Positions 54,563 through 63,681 of a stretch of 64,000 bases of DNA are shown one piece after another. Position 1 is the stretch's first letter, and each line of letters opens with the position of its first letter. The notes beneath the pieces are model-generated. The model was not told the origin of the DNA. It ran no database searches and saw only the letters and a program-made list of their open reading frames with translations. Origin of the DNA: Thiorhodovibrio litoralis (lineage in GTDB: Bacteria; Pseudomonadota; Gammaproteobacteria; Chromatiales; Chromatiaceae). The stretch is from the NCBI RefSeq assembly GCF_033954455.1, contig NZ_CP121473.1, positions 3,148,501 to 3,212,500 of the forward strand, written 5' to 3'. A program made the translations under genes and the position numbers.

Positions 54563-54708
54563 GGTCGAATCCTCTTTTGGCAGGGAGTGCAGTGGTTGGT
54601 GTTTAGGTGTCAGGCGAACAGTCGTCTTCGGAGTGTGCTGGATTGATTGACTGTGGATGCGTCAGGGATGGGCAACGGTTTTTGCAGGGAGTCCGAGGCG
54701 GTTCGCCA

Positions 54709-55269
54709 TCAGGTCCGCGCCGCCAGCCGTTGCAGCGCTCGCTCGGCCGCCCGTTCTGCAGCCGTGAAGCGTTCGTCGCTGTCAGGTTGCGTGGGAGACT
54801 CTGCGCCACCGGGTTGCGGGATCAACACGAACAGCGCCTGAGTCAGCAGCCAAGTCCATGCCGCGAGGTGCAGGCTGCCGCTGTGGGCCAGTGCCCAGAC
54901 CGCGGCCGCGGTGCCGAGGGCAAGCAGGCCCAGATCCAGCAGCGCTGCCAAGGGCGTGCGGTGAAAACACCAAGAGCGGGTGAGCCATATCATTCCAAGC
55001 TGCACGGCAAGCAGCGGCCAGAGCCCGGTGAACAGTCTGGCGCTCAGGAGACTGGCGAACACCCAGGCAAACGCGAGCCACAGGCGCCCGGCCGGGGCCG
55101 GGCTGCGTGCAAGCAGATAGAGTCCGTAGCCCATGCCCAGAAGCAGGCACAACACGCCAGGCTGCTGATGGGACGGCACCAGCCAGAGCAATGAATATGC
55201 GAGCACCGGCGTGACAACCGCCCCCAGCAAGGCGAGGCCGACCCCTTCGGCAAATCCGGGTCTGCTCAT
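54709..55269 (-). CDS. Multi-pass membrane protein, unknown function
   Basis: The 186-residue protein has about five hydrophobic segments (LALLGAVVTPVLAYSLLWL, VLCLLLGMGYGLYLL, LLAVQLGMIWLT, LLDLGLLALGTAAAVWAL, WTWLLTQALFVLIP) and a charged C-terminal tail (DERFTAAERAAERALQRL). Its start ATG 55269 overlaps the stop of the PspA-like gene as ATGA. This coupling suggests it is the membrane partner of that protein. No named family is recognised. Confidence 0.75.
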   Translation of the reverse strand: MSRPGFAEGVGLALLGAVVTPVLAYSLLWLVPSHQQPGVLCLLLGMGYGLYLLARSPAPAGRLWLAFAWVFASLLSARLFTGLWPLLAVQLGMIWLTRSWCFHRTPLAALLDLGLLALGTAAAVWALAHSGSLHLAAWTWLLTQALFVLIPQPGGAESPTQPDSDERFTAAERAAERALQRLAART

Positions 55270-55814
55270 GCCGCCGCCTCCCGCTGGCGCTTGGCCTGCA
55301 GCAGTGCAATTTCGATATCCGCATCGCTGACTGTGCCGCTGTATTTCGCGGCGGCAGGGTCGGCATCGTGGCGATCCGCCCCCTCCGCCTCGGCATCGAA
55401 CAGGGCGGCACGGGCGCACAGATCCATCAGGCGGCTGTCCTGCTCCGCAAGTCGGGAACGGCTCTGTGCGCAGGCGCGCTGGTTGTCCTGGAGCTGACGA
55501 CCGAGACGCGCGATGGTGCGCTCGGCTTCCAGGCGGCGGCGCAGTACCGCGCGGGCCAGATTGTCCTGACCGGCACTCAGGCAGTCATCAAGCGCGGCTT
55601 GATCCTGCTCCAGACGCTGTTCAAGCTCGGTGCTGAGTTTCTCAAGCCGTGCGGCTTCGTGCTCCAGGCGCTTGAGCCGCGCCCCTTCCAACATCTGGGC
55701 TTGCTCCATGTCACGCACCGCCTGGGCCAGCACCAGCTCCGGTGCTTCCAGGCGGTCGAGCATAGCGTTTAGATCGGCGCGCAGCAGGCGCGATAATCGG
55801 GTGATAATGGCCAT
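55266..55814 (-). CDS. PspA/IM30-like coiled-coil protein
   Basis: The 182-residue protein is almost entirely helical with a PspA-like start, AIITRLSRLLRADLNAMLDRLEAPELVLAQAVRDM, and long heptad stretches (LERLEHEAARLEKLSTELEQ-type). PspA proteins coat and protect the stressed cytoplasmic membrane. It is shorter than E. coli PspA (222 residues), lacking some C-terminal helices. It is divergent from the response regulator gene, with a likely operator between them. Confidence 0.75.
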   Translation of the reverse strand: MAIITRLSRLLRADLNAMLDRLEAPELVLAQAVRDMEQAQMLEGARLKRLEHEAARLEKLSTELEQRLEQDQAALDDCLSAGQDNLARAVLRRRLEAERTIARLGRQLQDNQRACAQSRSRLAEQDSRLMDLCARAALFDAEAEGADRHDADPAAAKYSGTVSDADIEIALLQAKRQREAAA

Positions 55815-55911
55815 GAACCTGACCTCCGTCGTTGCAGTGAAGTGACGGCTTCAGTCTAGGAACAGACGCGCGCTAAGCGTAGGCAGGCTTTGGTAAAGAT
55901 GGGATGCACAA

Positions 55912-55929
55912 ATTTACCGGGAATTTACC
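55912..55929. promoter_or_regulatory. Direct-repeat operator between the PspA-like gene and the response regulator gene
   Basis: Two identical heptamers ATTTACC (55912-55918, 55923-55929) are spaced 11 nt start to start, the layout of Pho-box-type sites bound by OmpR/PhoB-family regulators. They sit in the divergent intergenic region, 60 nt before the regulator start and about 100 nt before the PspA-like gene. Confidence 0.5.
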
Positions 55930-55988
55930 TTGGCGGAGTCTGGTCCGCGCTAGGCTCGGGTAGTTGAAGACTGATCACCAGCGACACT

Positions 55989-56702
55989 ATGGCTGATTCG
56001 AACCCCAACAAACCCCGGTTGCTAATCATTGAGGACGAAGAGCCCATCCGCATTGGGCTTGAGGATTTGTTTGTCTTTCATGGCTATCAGGTCGAGAGCG
56101 CCGCAGACGGACCGGGCGGACTAGCCAAGGCGCTGAGCGGCCGGTTTGATCTCATTTTGCTCGACATCATGCTGCCGGGGCTCGACGGCTTTGCCATCTG
56201 CGACCGGGTGCGGGCGGTCGATCGGGCGCAGCCCATCATCATGCTGACGGCGCGCACCGCCGATGAGGACATTATTGCCGGCCTGCGGATGGGGGCCGAT
56301 GACTATGTCGCCAAGCCCTTTTCCGTGACCGAGCTGGTGCTGCGGGTGCAGGCGGTGCTGCGCCGCAGCGGTGGAACCCCGGCGGGCGGAGAATCCTTGC
56401 GGCTTGGCGAGCTGACGCTCGATCTCGCTAATCTCAGCGGCCAGCGTGGCGATGCCGAGATCCCCTTCACCCAGCGCGAAGCGGAGATTCTCAATTATCT
56501 TGCCAACCATGCCGGGCGCCCTGTCAGCCGCGATGAGCTACTGAACAAGGTCTGGGGCTATGCGCGCGACTGCGGCATCGAGACGCGCACGGTCGATATC
56601 CATATCGCCAAGCTCAGGCGCAAGATCGAACCCGACCCAGCCGATCCGCAATGGCTGCAAACCGTGCGCGGCCTGGGCTATCGCCTGCGCCTCGACGCCT
56701 GA
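55989..56702 (+). CDS. OmpR/PhoB-family response regulator
   Basis: The 237-residue regulator has a receiver domain (LLIIEDEEPIRIGLED, phosphoacceptor in LILLDIMLPGLDG, Lys in YVAKPFS) and a winged-helix output domain (LTLDLANLSGQ, FTQREAEILNYLA, ETRTVDIHIAKLRRKIE, GLGYRLRLDA). The sensor kinase gene follows 33 nt later. A direct repeat upstream (55912-55929) suggests autoregulation and control of the divergent PspA-like cluster. Confidence 0.95.
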   Translation: MADSNPNKPRLLIIEDEEPIRIGLEDLFVFHGYQVESAADGPGGLAKALSGRFDLILLDIMLPGLDGFAICDRVRAVDRAQPIIMLTARTADEDIIAGLRMGADDYVAKPFSVTELVLRVQAVLRRSGGTPAGGESLRLGELTLDLANLSGQRGDAEIPFTQREAEILNYLANHAGRPVSRDELLNKVWGYARDCGIETRTVDIHIAKLRRKIEPDPADPQWLQTVRGLGYRLRLDA

Positions 56703-56735
56703 TGTCGCCGCGCAGGCCATCCTTTGCCTGACCGA

Positions 56736-59012
56736 ATGCCAATGCACGCGCTCGATGACCGCCGCGCCCGCCGGCGGCTGAAGCTCGGCATCGGGCTCTT
56801 CGTGCTGGCCCTGGCCATCCCCAGCGCGCTTCTGGTGCTCAAGGCCTACGATCAGATGAAATGGGAGTCCTTTCGCGCCCAGCAGCTGGTGGCAGAGGAG
56901 CTGGCCGCGCGCATCGACGAGCGCCTCGCCGCCATTGTGCGTACCGAGGAGGCGCGCCCAATCGATGATTATTCCTTTTTGCGCGCGTCGCAGCCCGCAG
57001 CAGCGGGCGCGGCGGATCGCTCCCCGCTGGCTGCTCTCGATGGCGCGGGCCGAATTCCCGGATTGATCGGTTATTTCGAAGTCGCCGACGACGGGCGCTT
57101 CAGCTCGCCTCTGGTGCCACGAATGTTGGCGGATGCTGGGCAGCTCGGGCTCGACCCCGCCGAGCTGGCGCAGCGACAGGCGCGCGCGGGCCGTATTCAG
57201 CAGGTGCTGATCGGCAATCGGCTGGTGGAGCGGGCGGAATCGGACAGCGCTTCAGTGGCGGTTGCGGATGAAAAGACTGACCGCGAAGGTGCTGGGGCTG
57301 CATCGCTTGGTGCGAGCGAGACGGCCGTCTCGGAGGAACGATTGGATGCGCGCCAGAGCGCAGTCGAAGCGCCGTCGGACTTGCGACCAGAACTGTCTGC
57401 GAACGGGACGCAATTGACAGTTTCGGAATCCGAGGCTGAGTTAAACGAGTCCCTGGACTTAGAGCCAATAGAAGGCGCGCGTCAGGTACCGAATCTGGCA
57501 CCAGCGCCGGCTCCCACGCCGGCCCCCACGGTGTCGGCCGATGACAGCCCGCGCCTGTCCCAGGCGGCTTTCGCCCGACTCAAGACCAAGGACGGCAGCT
57601 CCGGACGCGAGGGGCTCGTGCAAAGGGATAAGGCTCCAGTCGCGCTTCCGCAGCTTGACGACAGCTTTGCCAAGCGCAGTCGCCGCGAGCTCAAGGAGGA
57701 GGCAGCCACTGGCGCTGCCGAGACGCCCGCAAAGAGCGCTGGCCTAGAAGCTGAAGCGCGCAAAGCCGCGTCTGGCGACGGGCCGCGGGCCGATTCGATG
57801 GCTGAGCCGGAGCCACAACCGGCATCTAGTTCGACCGCGGTGCAGCTGTTTCACCGCAGTGTTGGGCCGATCGAGGTCGGCTTGCTCGATTCCGGTCATC
57901 TGCTGCTGTTTCGCAGTGTCAGGCGCGGGGCTGAGACGCTCATTCAGGGTGCCCTAATCGAGCAGGCCACCTTCCTGCAGGCACTGATCGGCGAGCCGCT
58001 GGCCGCTACCGTGCTGGCACAAAACACCCATCTCAGCCTTGCCTATCGCGGCGAGTTGCTGAGCAGCTTTCGCGCCGAAACCGGAGGCAGCCGTCGCTTG
58101 GGCGTGCGCTCGGGCGTTAGCTATGCCGAGCCGCTCAGCGGGGCTTTGCTGTATCGCACGCGCTTGCGTGAGCCCTTCGGCGGTTTCGAGCTGATTTTCA
58201 GCGTCAGCCATTTGCCGCCACCGCCCGGTGCCCTGGTAATCGGCTGGATGGCGGCCACCCTGGCATTGGTACTCTTCGTCGGGGCTTGGTTGATGTATCG
58301 CTTAGCCGCGCGCCAGCTGGCGCTGCTGCGTCAGCAGCAGGATTTTGTCTCCGCTGTCAGCCATGAGCTGAAAACCCCACTGACCTCTATCCGCATGTAT
58401 GCGGAGATGTTGCGCGCGGGTCTGGCACCCGAGAAACGCAAGGAAACCTATTATCGGTTCATCCAAGAGGAAAGCGAGCGTCTGTCGCGGCTCATCAATA
58501 ATGTGTTGCAGCTCGCGCGCATTGGTCGCGGACGCCTGGCCCTTGAGCCGCGCCCCGTGGCCGTTGGCGAGTTGCTGGCCATGGTGCGCGAGCGCGTGGC
58601 GCACCAACTCGAGCGGGTTGGTTTTGAACTGCGGATCGATTGCGCGTCGGACATGGTCATGCGCGCCGATCCCGATGCCTGCGTGCAGATTTTGCTCAAT
58701 CTGGTCGATAACGCGGTGAAATTTGGCGCCGATGCGTCTGAGCGCCGGATCGACATCGCCTGCGAGCCAGTAGAAGATGCGCGCTTGCGTTTGCGGGTCC
58801 GCGATTTTGGTCCGGGCATTCCGCAGGATCAGCGCAAGCGCGTCTTCGATCTGTTCTATCGCGGCGATCAGGCGCGCCATGCCGCCGTTTCCGGCACGGG
58901 GATCGGGCTTGCACTGGTCCAGCGCCTGATGCAGGCCATGCACGGGCGGGTCGAGGTGATCGGGCGCGAGCCTGGGGTTGAATTCTGGCTTGAGATGCCG
59001 TTGGCGGATTAG
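56736..59012 (+). CDS. Membrane sensor histidine kinase with long extracytoplasmic linker
   Basis: This is the kinase partner of the preceding regulator, about 758 residues from ATG 56736 (TTG 56724 is also open). A first membrane helix (GIGLFVLALAIPSALLVL) is followed by a periplasmic domain of about 460 residues, of which roughly 200 are a low-complexity Ala/Glu/Pro/Ser-rich linker (APAPAPTPAPTVSADD). A second helix (LVIGWMAATLALVLFVGAWLM) leads to HisKA with the phosphoacceptor His in SAVSHELKTPLTSIRMYAEM, and HATPase_c (LVDNAVKFG, DFGPGIP, GTGIGLALV). The long disordered linker is unusual. The kinase core is normal. Confidence 0.92.
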   Translation: MPMHALDDRRARRRLKLGIGLFVLALAIPSALLVLKAYDQMKWESFRAQQLVAEELAARIDERLAAIVRTEEARPIDDYSFLRASQPAAAGAADRSPLAALDGAGRIPGLIGYFEVADDGRFSSPLVPRMLADAGQLGLDPAELAQRQARAGRIQQVLIGNRLVERAESDSASVAVADEKTDREGAGAASLGASETAVSEERLDARQSAVEAPSDLRPELSANGTQLTVSESEAELNESLDLEPIEGARQVPNLAPAPAPTPAPTVSADDSPRLSQAAFARLKTKDGSSGREGLVQRDKAPVALPQLDDSFAKRSRRELKEEAATGAAETPAKSAGLEAEARKAASGDGPRADSMAEPEPQPASSSTAVQLFHRSVGPIEVGLLDSGHLLLFRSVRRGAETLIQGALIEQATFLQALIGEPLAATVLAQNTHLSLAYRGELLSSFRAETGGSRRLGVRSGVSYAEPLSGALLYRTRLREPFGGFELIFSVSHLPPPPGALVIGWMAATLALVLFVGAWLMYRLAARQLALLRQQQDFVSAVSHELKTPLTSIRMYAEMLRAGLAPEKRKETYYRFIQEESERLSRLINNVLQLARIGRGRLALEPRPVAVGELLAMVRERVAHQLERVGFELRIDCASDMVMRADPDACVQILLNLVDNAVKFGADASERRIDIACEPVEDARLRLRVRDFGPGIPQDQRKRVFDLFYRGDQARHAAVSGTGIGLALVQRLMQAMHGRVEVIGREPGVEFWLEMPLAD

Positions 59013-59038
59013 CGCGACCGAGGCCCATGCCGCGCTGA

Positions 59039-59578
59039 TCAGCATTGCGATCCACTCAACGGTGGTGAGACATGAACGCGGTCACCCACCTTAATCAGGC
59101 CCGCTTTGCGCACGCGAAGACAGTGACCGGAATGCCGTCCCAAAGCCTTCGCCGTTCCATGCCCCGAGATTCGGTCGAGATAACCGCACGGCGGGCGGAC
59201 CCGATGCCATTCAAACAGGGCATCGCCGATGCGGATTTCCCGGTTGCGCAGTTCAGTTCGTGCCAACCCGGAAACGACCAAGTTTCGCCGATGCTGGCCG
59301 GCATCAAGTGCTAGCCCATGCCGGAGTTGTGCCCGAATCAGATCCTCGGCGCAGATCAGCGTGATCTGACACCCATCGGTCAGCCGCCAAAACCCGCCCC
59401 CGCGCGCGTAGCGATCATCGGCGAGTCCCGCGTCAACAAGTGCCAAGGCCTGATCACAGGAGCGCATCGGCGCGCCTGCTTGGTCGGCGACGAAAATCGC
59501 CGACAGTCTTCCCTCCCGACTGCGTCCGCGACGCAGCCGATGCTGAAGCCTCAGTATCCAATGCGCCAAACTAGCCAC
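59039..59578 (-). CDS. MOSC domain protein
   Basis: The 179-residue protein matches the MOSC domain, found in molybdenum-cofactor-dependent sulfur-carrying proteins: GLADDRYARGGGFWRLTDGCQITLI, GQHRRNLVVSGL, IGDALFEWHRVRPPCGYLD with the conserved cysteine, and LRVRKAGLIKVGD. Such proteins deliver or receive sulfur in metal-cofactor chemistry. The gene converges on the kinase gene. No molybdenum cofactor gene is nearby. Confidence 0.85.
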   Translation of the reverse strand: MASLAHWILRLQHRLRRGRSREGRLSAIFVADQAGAPMRSCDQALALVDAGLADDRYARGGGFWRLTDGCQITLICAEDLIRAQLRHGLALDAGQHRRNLVVSGLARTELRNREIRIGDALFEWHRVRPPCGYLDRISGHGTAKALGRHSGHCLRVRKAGLIKVGDRVHVSPPLSGSQC

Positions 59579-59760
59579 CGGGTTCTCACCTTAGACAAAA
59601 GCAAAAAAGTGGCGATCAATCGTCTCTCCCGCGACGCGAGCCGGACCTCAGCACCGCGCTAGATTCGGCCATTATGTTGAGTGCTCCATGATGGCCGTGA
59701 TGCGAAGCCTCAGGTAGCGGCCATGAGTAGACAATCCACCGCCTTCACCGGATGTATCTA

Positions 59761-61266
59761 TCAGAGCCAGCGATTTTCTCGCTTGAATCCAGCCCAAATA
59801 GACAACATCACCAAGGGGAGCAGTTGTAAGAGCAGGATTACCCACCAAAGCTGCCGCCAATCCTTGGCGGCAAGCGCATCTGGATCAGCAATTGGCTCAA
59901 CCATCATATTTTGGCACCTCCGCGTTTCGCTACCTTCCAGGTCGTCGAGTGCGTGTTGCCATGCCCTGGCCTTTTCGGTGCGGCCCAAACCAAGTGGTTC
60001 ACGATAATAGGGTGCCGTTGTGAGCAGACGCTCTGCGCTGCTGCGTCGCTCAGTCTTAATGAGAGGATCATCTTCGACAGCGGCCACGTACAAACATGTC
60101 TCTGGTGAACGGGTAGAGACGAGTCTCGCAACATAGTGATAAGGGCCGCGGTTGCTTTCGCGTTCTGCAGCGCTGAAGATCCAAGGTTGGTATGCGCCGT
60201 ATTCGACGCCGAATTTCCCTTGATCAACCCTGGCATCGCGCAGACCGAGCATGACGTTCTCACCCTTGTAGCGCATAGCCTCAGCCAAGAAGACCTCAGG
60301 TAGGCGCTCAGCAAAAGCGGTTTGCCACCACACATTGCCTTGAGCGCCGACGAACAGTACACTTCCCATCGTAAAGAAGCCAAGCAAAACGCCGTAACCG
60401 CCGCCATGTTCGTAGGAAAGGTTAAGCTTTGGAAACCAGCGGCGTAAGGGCTTGTGAAGCTTAAATGCGATGCCAATGAAGCCAAGCATCATGATCAAAG
60501 CAACACCACCATTCACGATGAATGCGGTATCGGGATCGATCCAGTCTGCCAAGAAGATAAACAGGATGACGCCTGCAAGCACCACGGTCAGGTAGAGCAG
60601 TTGCAGATAGATGATGTTTGGCAACCACTGCTTGATTGCCGCGCGAGTTGTTTGTGGCTCAACCGCGCTTGGGGGCTTTCCGGTGCGTCGCCAATCGTCC
60701 CAGCGTTCGGCGATCGATGACCACCAAATATCTCGGTTCTCATCAATCGCCAGATATGCCTGCTTGCCTCGATCATCCTGGTAGCCGATGGCCGGTAACA
60801 GGCGATGCTTGCCTTCGCGTTTCCCGTCCTTGTTGAACCGATCAGCGTCCTGTTTGGTGCGCAGAGCACGCAACCGACTACGCTTGATGATGGTTGCGGT
60901 CTCGCCACGGACATACAGCAGGCGGTCTTCGAGAAGATAAACGCCGTCTCGCCAGCGCCCCTTTTCTCTCAACCATCTCGCGCGTGTCGCCGGCAGCCAA
61001 CGGCGAAGTGCGATCAGGCTGCCAACGAGCAGCGGCAGAGAAAGCATGACGAGCATCGCGGCTGTGTAAGCGGGGCTTGCTTTACCCAAGAGATAGGCCC
61101 GCAGAACCGGATAGGTCATGACCACGGTGAGCAGAACGATTGGAACTGTCCACCAAGGGCGGCGGAAGCCTGTTGGCCAGAAGCGCGACGGCTCAGGTAA
61201 CGAGTGGCTTGGGTCCAGCCACGGCTGAAGCGAGTCGGGCAATTCCCCTCGCCGCACCGTTTTCAT
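59761..61266 (-). CDS. Multi-pass membrane protein, unknown function
   Basis: The 501-residue protein (start at ATG 61266, MKTVRRGELPDSLQ) has about six hydrophobic helices in two pairs near residues 35-90 and 220-310, plus one at the C-terminus (LWWVILLLQLLPLVMLSIW). Between them lie soluble stretches with no motif I recognise. It lies beside a DUF3592 gene broken by an insertion element. DUF3592 genes often neighbour such unassigned membrane proteins, but no function can be proposed. Confidence 0.7.
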   Translation of the reverse strand: MKTVRRGELPDSLQPWLDPSHSLPEPSRFWPTGFRRPWWTVPIVLLTVVMTYPVLRAYLLGKASPAYTAAMLVMLSLPLLVGSLIALRRWLPATRARWLREKGRWRDGVYLLEDRLLYVRGETATIIKRSRLRALRTKQDADRFNKDGKREGKHRLLPAIGYQDDRGKQAYLAIDENRDIWWSSIAERWDDWRRTGKPPSAVEPQTTRAAIKQWLPNIIYLQLLYLTVVLAGVILFIFLADWIDPDTAFIVNGGVALIMMLGFIGIAFKLHKPLRRWFPKLNLSYEHGGGYGVLLGFFTMGSVLFVGAQGNVWWQTAFAERLPEVFLAEAMRYKGENVMLGLRDARVDQGKFGVEYGAYQPWIFSAAERESNRGPYHYVARLVSTRSPETCLYVAAVEDDPLIKTERRSSAERLLTTAPYYREPLGLGRTEKARAWQHALDDLEGSETRRCQNMMVEPIADPDALAAKDWRQLWWVILLLQLLPLVMLSIWAGFKRENRWL

Positions 61267-61323
61267 TGCGCAGCCTCTTCGGGCAGGCGCCAAATCCTGT
61301 GCAATTTCTCCGTTAGGGTTCCG

Positions 61324-61595
61324 CTATCCATTCGACTTTCCAGTCCACAACATCCAGCCTGCTGGGACAGCGACCAATAGCAGCAATACCCCAGCCGAAA
61401 AGGTAAAAAAGGAGGGCGACATACGCTCAACCACTGCATAGCCTGGCCATGTCGGGTGATGGTAGACCGTCAGGCTATGTCCAACGCGGTAGAGTTTCAC
61501 GCCCGTGCTAGGTTCCCCTCCTAGAGACCAGAAGGAGTAACGATCTCCGGTGTACTGTTTTCCATCAACCTGATAATTGTACTCAAAGTGGTATG
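61324..61595 (-). pseudogene. DUF3592 gene, C-terminal half (interrupted by IS)
   Basis: The frame encodes the second half of a DUF3592 membrane protein: YHFEYNYQVDGKQYTG, VGHSLTVYHHPTWPGYAVVE and a C-terminal helix (FFTFSAGVLLLLVAVPAGW). No start codon of its own is present. The 5' half continues on the far side of the insertion element at 63514. Confidence 0.85.
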
Positions 61596-63513
61596 TAGTG
61601 CCTGGCCGAAAAGTCGATTTTTTCGCAAGCCATACGCGGCTGCGGCCGAGTTAAACACGTCATGTCGACGGCTTTTTTCGGTGCGAGCGGCACCGAAATC
61701 TGCGTATTAATAATGATTCTTAAATGCGACAAAATTAAGGCAAACCGATCCCTCGGGCCGTCTCACGGCACCCGGCGGAATCGCCTTAAGCGGCGCGTTT
61801 GAGTTGTCGGCGCCGACGGCGTTCGGCCTCGGCATCAGCGGCGATGAGGATGGCGCCGAGGCGGTGGATGTTGCGCCCAAGCACCGCGAGGGCAACATAG
61901 CGCTCGAAGCCGTCCGCGCCATGGTCGGGACAGCGGTCGAGACCATGGCCTTCGAGCGCATTGATGGCTGATTCAACCGCCGAGTGCCGGCGTTTGCGCC
62001 GGCGGAATGCGGGATCTTGCTCGCGCTCACGCTCGGCGGCGTTGCACTTGCCTTTCTTGGGCAGCACGGGGAAGTCGATCACCTCGGCGAGTTGCTTTTG
62101 GTTGCTGGGGCTGTGAAAGCCTTTGTCGAAACTGAGGCTTTTGATGCGTGGGTAGCAGGCTTTGAGGTGGGTGGCGATGGGCACGGCAACTTGGTCATCG
62201 GTTTCACCGAACATCACCCGATGCTGGAGGATGAAACCAAACTGATCCTCGCTGATGGCCACGCGCACGCCAAGCTCGACCGGGGTGCCGGCCTTGCCTT
62301 TGCTGACCCACTCGGTATGGGGCTCGAAGATGGAGAAGACCTTCTCGGCATGCGGGATGCGCTCGCCTTGCAAGACACGGCGATCGATCTGTTCGATGAA
62401 CAGTTCGGCATAGTCGATGTAATCATTGAGCGCGGTGAACTGTTCGGCTGGGACATGATGGAACACCACGAGCTTGTAGCGGGTGTCCCGGGCGCGAGTG
62501 AGGAACTGCTCGGCAATGTCGAGGTAAGCGCCGTAAGCGGCATCGATCTCCTCTTCGCGTGCCGCACGCTTGGCTTCATCCTTGGAGGTGGAGCGCTTGA
62601 GTTGCTGCACGCGCCGATAGGCTCGTTTCAAGCAACGGATGTTGTAGGCGCTCTGGCGCCAGTCGCTCAGGCCATGGTCGCTGCAGAAAGCCGCCGAGGT
62701 CTCGATGGTCTTGCGCACGGCGTCCTGGAGCAGATTGATGTCGGTGGGGAAGTGCACATCGGTTTCAACGACGAAGGAATCGCAGCGCGCTTCCAGCGGG
62801 GAGTCCGGATGCGGTTTCACCAAGTCATGTCCAGCCTTGACCACCACGGCATTGATGCGCGCGAGCAGCTCCGGAGTGAACAGGCGCAGGTTGTCTTTGA
62901 GAGTTTGCAGGCTGTAGCGATGCTCGTCGGCCCAGTCGCTGTGGCCGAGCATCTGGCGCACCAGGCGATGCTGGTTGGCGAGTTCTTGCACCCGGTCGTA
63001 GTCGGCATTCAACCCCAAGCGCAAGGTGCCCAAGACCAGAATGCGCCATTGCGACATGCCCGGACGCCCGGTCTGGGCACTGACGAACTCCTCGCCGTCG
63101 GCGCGCACCGGCAGTACATCGGCGAGGATGGCGAAGACCTCATTGCGCAGCGCCTCGGTGGTGTAGATGTGCTGCAAGCCCCGTAGCAGGCGCGGGATGT
63201 CATCGCGGGAGAAGCAGTCGAACTCGATGGCAGCGATGTCGCATTCGCCAAGTTGCATCTGGGCACGAAGGATGTCACGCATGGGAGAAGCTGGTATGAA
63301 CGAAGTTTGGGTTGTTGGGACAGTGCAGCGCGGCTCGATTGCCCGCCGGCCAAGCCAGTATTCTTAATACATTCAATTGCTTGCGCTTCTTCCTGCCATC
63401 GCCACAGGATACGCCGGGGTTAAGGGAGCAAGAAATTGACTAAACTTCACCAATCGCTTCGCATTCTAACGCATTGTCTTTTCTTGTGAAAATCACTTTT
63501 CGGCCAGGCACTA
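61596..63513. mobile_element. ISNCY-type insertion sequence with 19-bp perfect terminal repeats
   Basis: The element is 1,918 bp with perfect inverted ends TAGTGCCTGGCCGAAAAGT (61596-61614) and its complement (63495-63513), with partial complementarity continuing inwards. It carries one intact transposase gene. It splits a DUF3592 gene. A TACC is found on both sides, but treating it as a target duplication would shift the reading frame of the restored gene. Confidence 0.85.
61786..63282 (-). CDS. ISNCY-family transposase
   Basis: The 498-residue transposase resembles ISNCY-group enzymes: an N-terminus ECDIAAIEFDCFSRDDIPRL, then FVVETDVHFPTDINLL (an acidic catalytic residue), SLSFDKGFHSPSNQ (a second Asp) and RRRKRRHSAVESAINALEGHGLDRC (a glutamate near the end). 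The central part is long and charged. The frame is uninterrupted, so the element may be mobile. Confidence 0.85.
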   Translation of the reverse strand: MRDILRAQMQLGECDIAAIEFDCFSRDDIPRLLRGLQHIYTTEALRNEVFAILADVLPVRADGEEFVSAQTGRPGMSQWRILVLGTLRLGLNADYDRVQELANQHRLVRQMLGHSDWADEHRYSLQTLKDNLRLFTPELLARINAVVVKAGHDLVKPHPDSPLEARCDSFVVETDVHFPTDINLLQDAVRKTIETSAAFCSDHGLSDWRQSAYNIRCLKRAYRRVQQLKRSTSKDEAKRAAREEEIDAAYGAYLDIAEQFLTRARDTRYKLVVFHHVPAEQFTALNDYIDYAELFIEQIDRRVLQGERIPHAEKVFSIFEPHTEWVSKGKAGTPVELGVRVAISEDQFGFILQHRVMFGETDDQVAVPIATHLKACYPRIKSLSFDKGFHSPSNQKQLAEVIDFPVLPKKGKCNAAEREREQDPAFRRRKRRHSAVESAINALEGHGLDRCPDHGADGFERYVALAVLGRNIHRLGAILIAADAEAERRRRRQLKRAA

Positions 63514-63681
63514 GGTAGAGTAGGTTCTGCCTCCGGAACCTTTGGAGCCTGTTGTCTCATATGACTCCACCACGACAGCCGGGACTGGTACCCAATGGTC
63601 CTGGCCTGAAGCAAGAAAGATGTTCTTGCCAACGTAAAAGAGGCCTGCAAGAGAAAGCAACAAACCCACCAAGCCGTACAA
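63514..63681 (-). pseudogene. DUF3592 gene, N-terminal half (interrupted by IS)
   Basis: From TTG 63681 the frame encodes YGLVGLLLSLAGLFYVGKNI (first membrane helix) and then HWVPVPAVVVESYE and GGRTYST, matching the start of DUF3592 proteins. It runs directly into the insertion element, where a TAG ends it. Joined to 61595 the two halves give one continuous small protein of about 145 residues. Confidence 0.8.

Noticed and set aside
61984-63186. Long plus-strand open frame of 400 codons
   Set aside because: It lies antisense to the transposase gene, whose motifs are clear; the open frame is a shadow of GC-rich codon use.
61703-63371. Shorter IS boundaries based on GTATTAA-type inverted sequences at 61704 and 63357
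   Set aside because: The similarity is only about 11 of 14 bases, whereas perfect 19-bp ends further out coincide exactly with the break in the DUF3592 gene.
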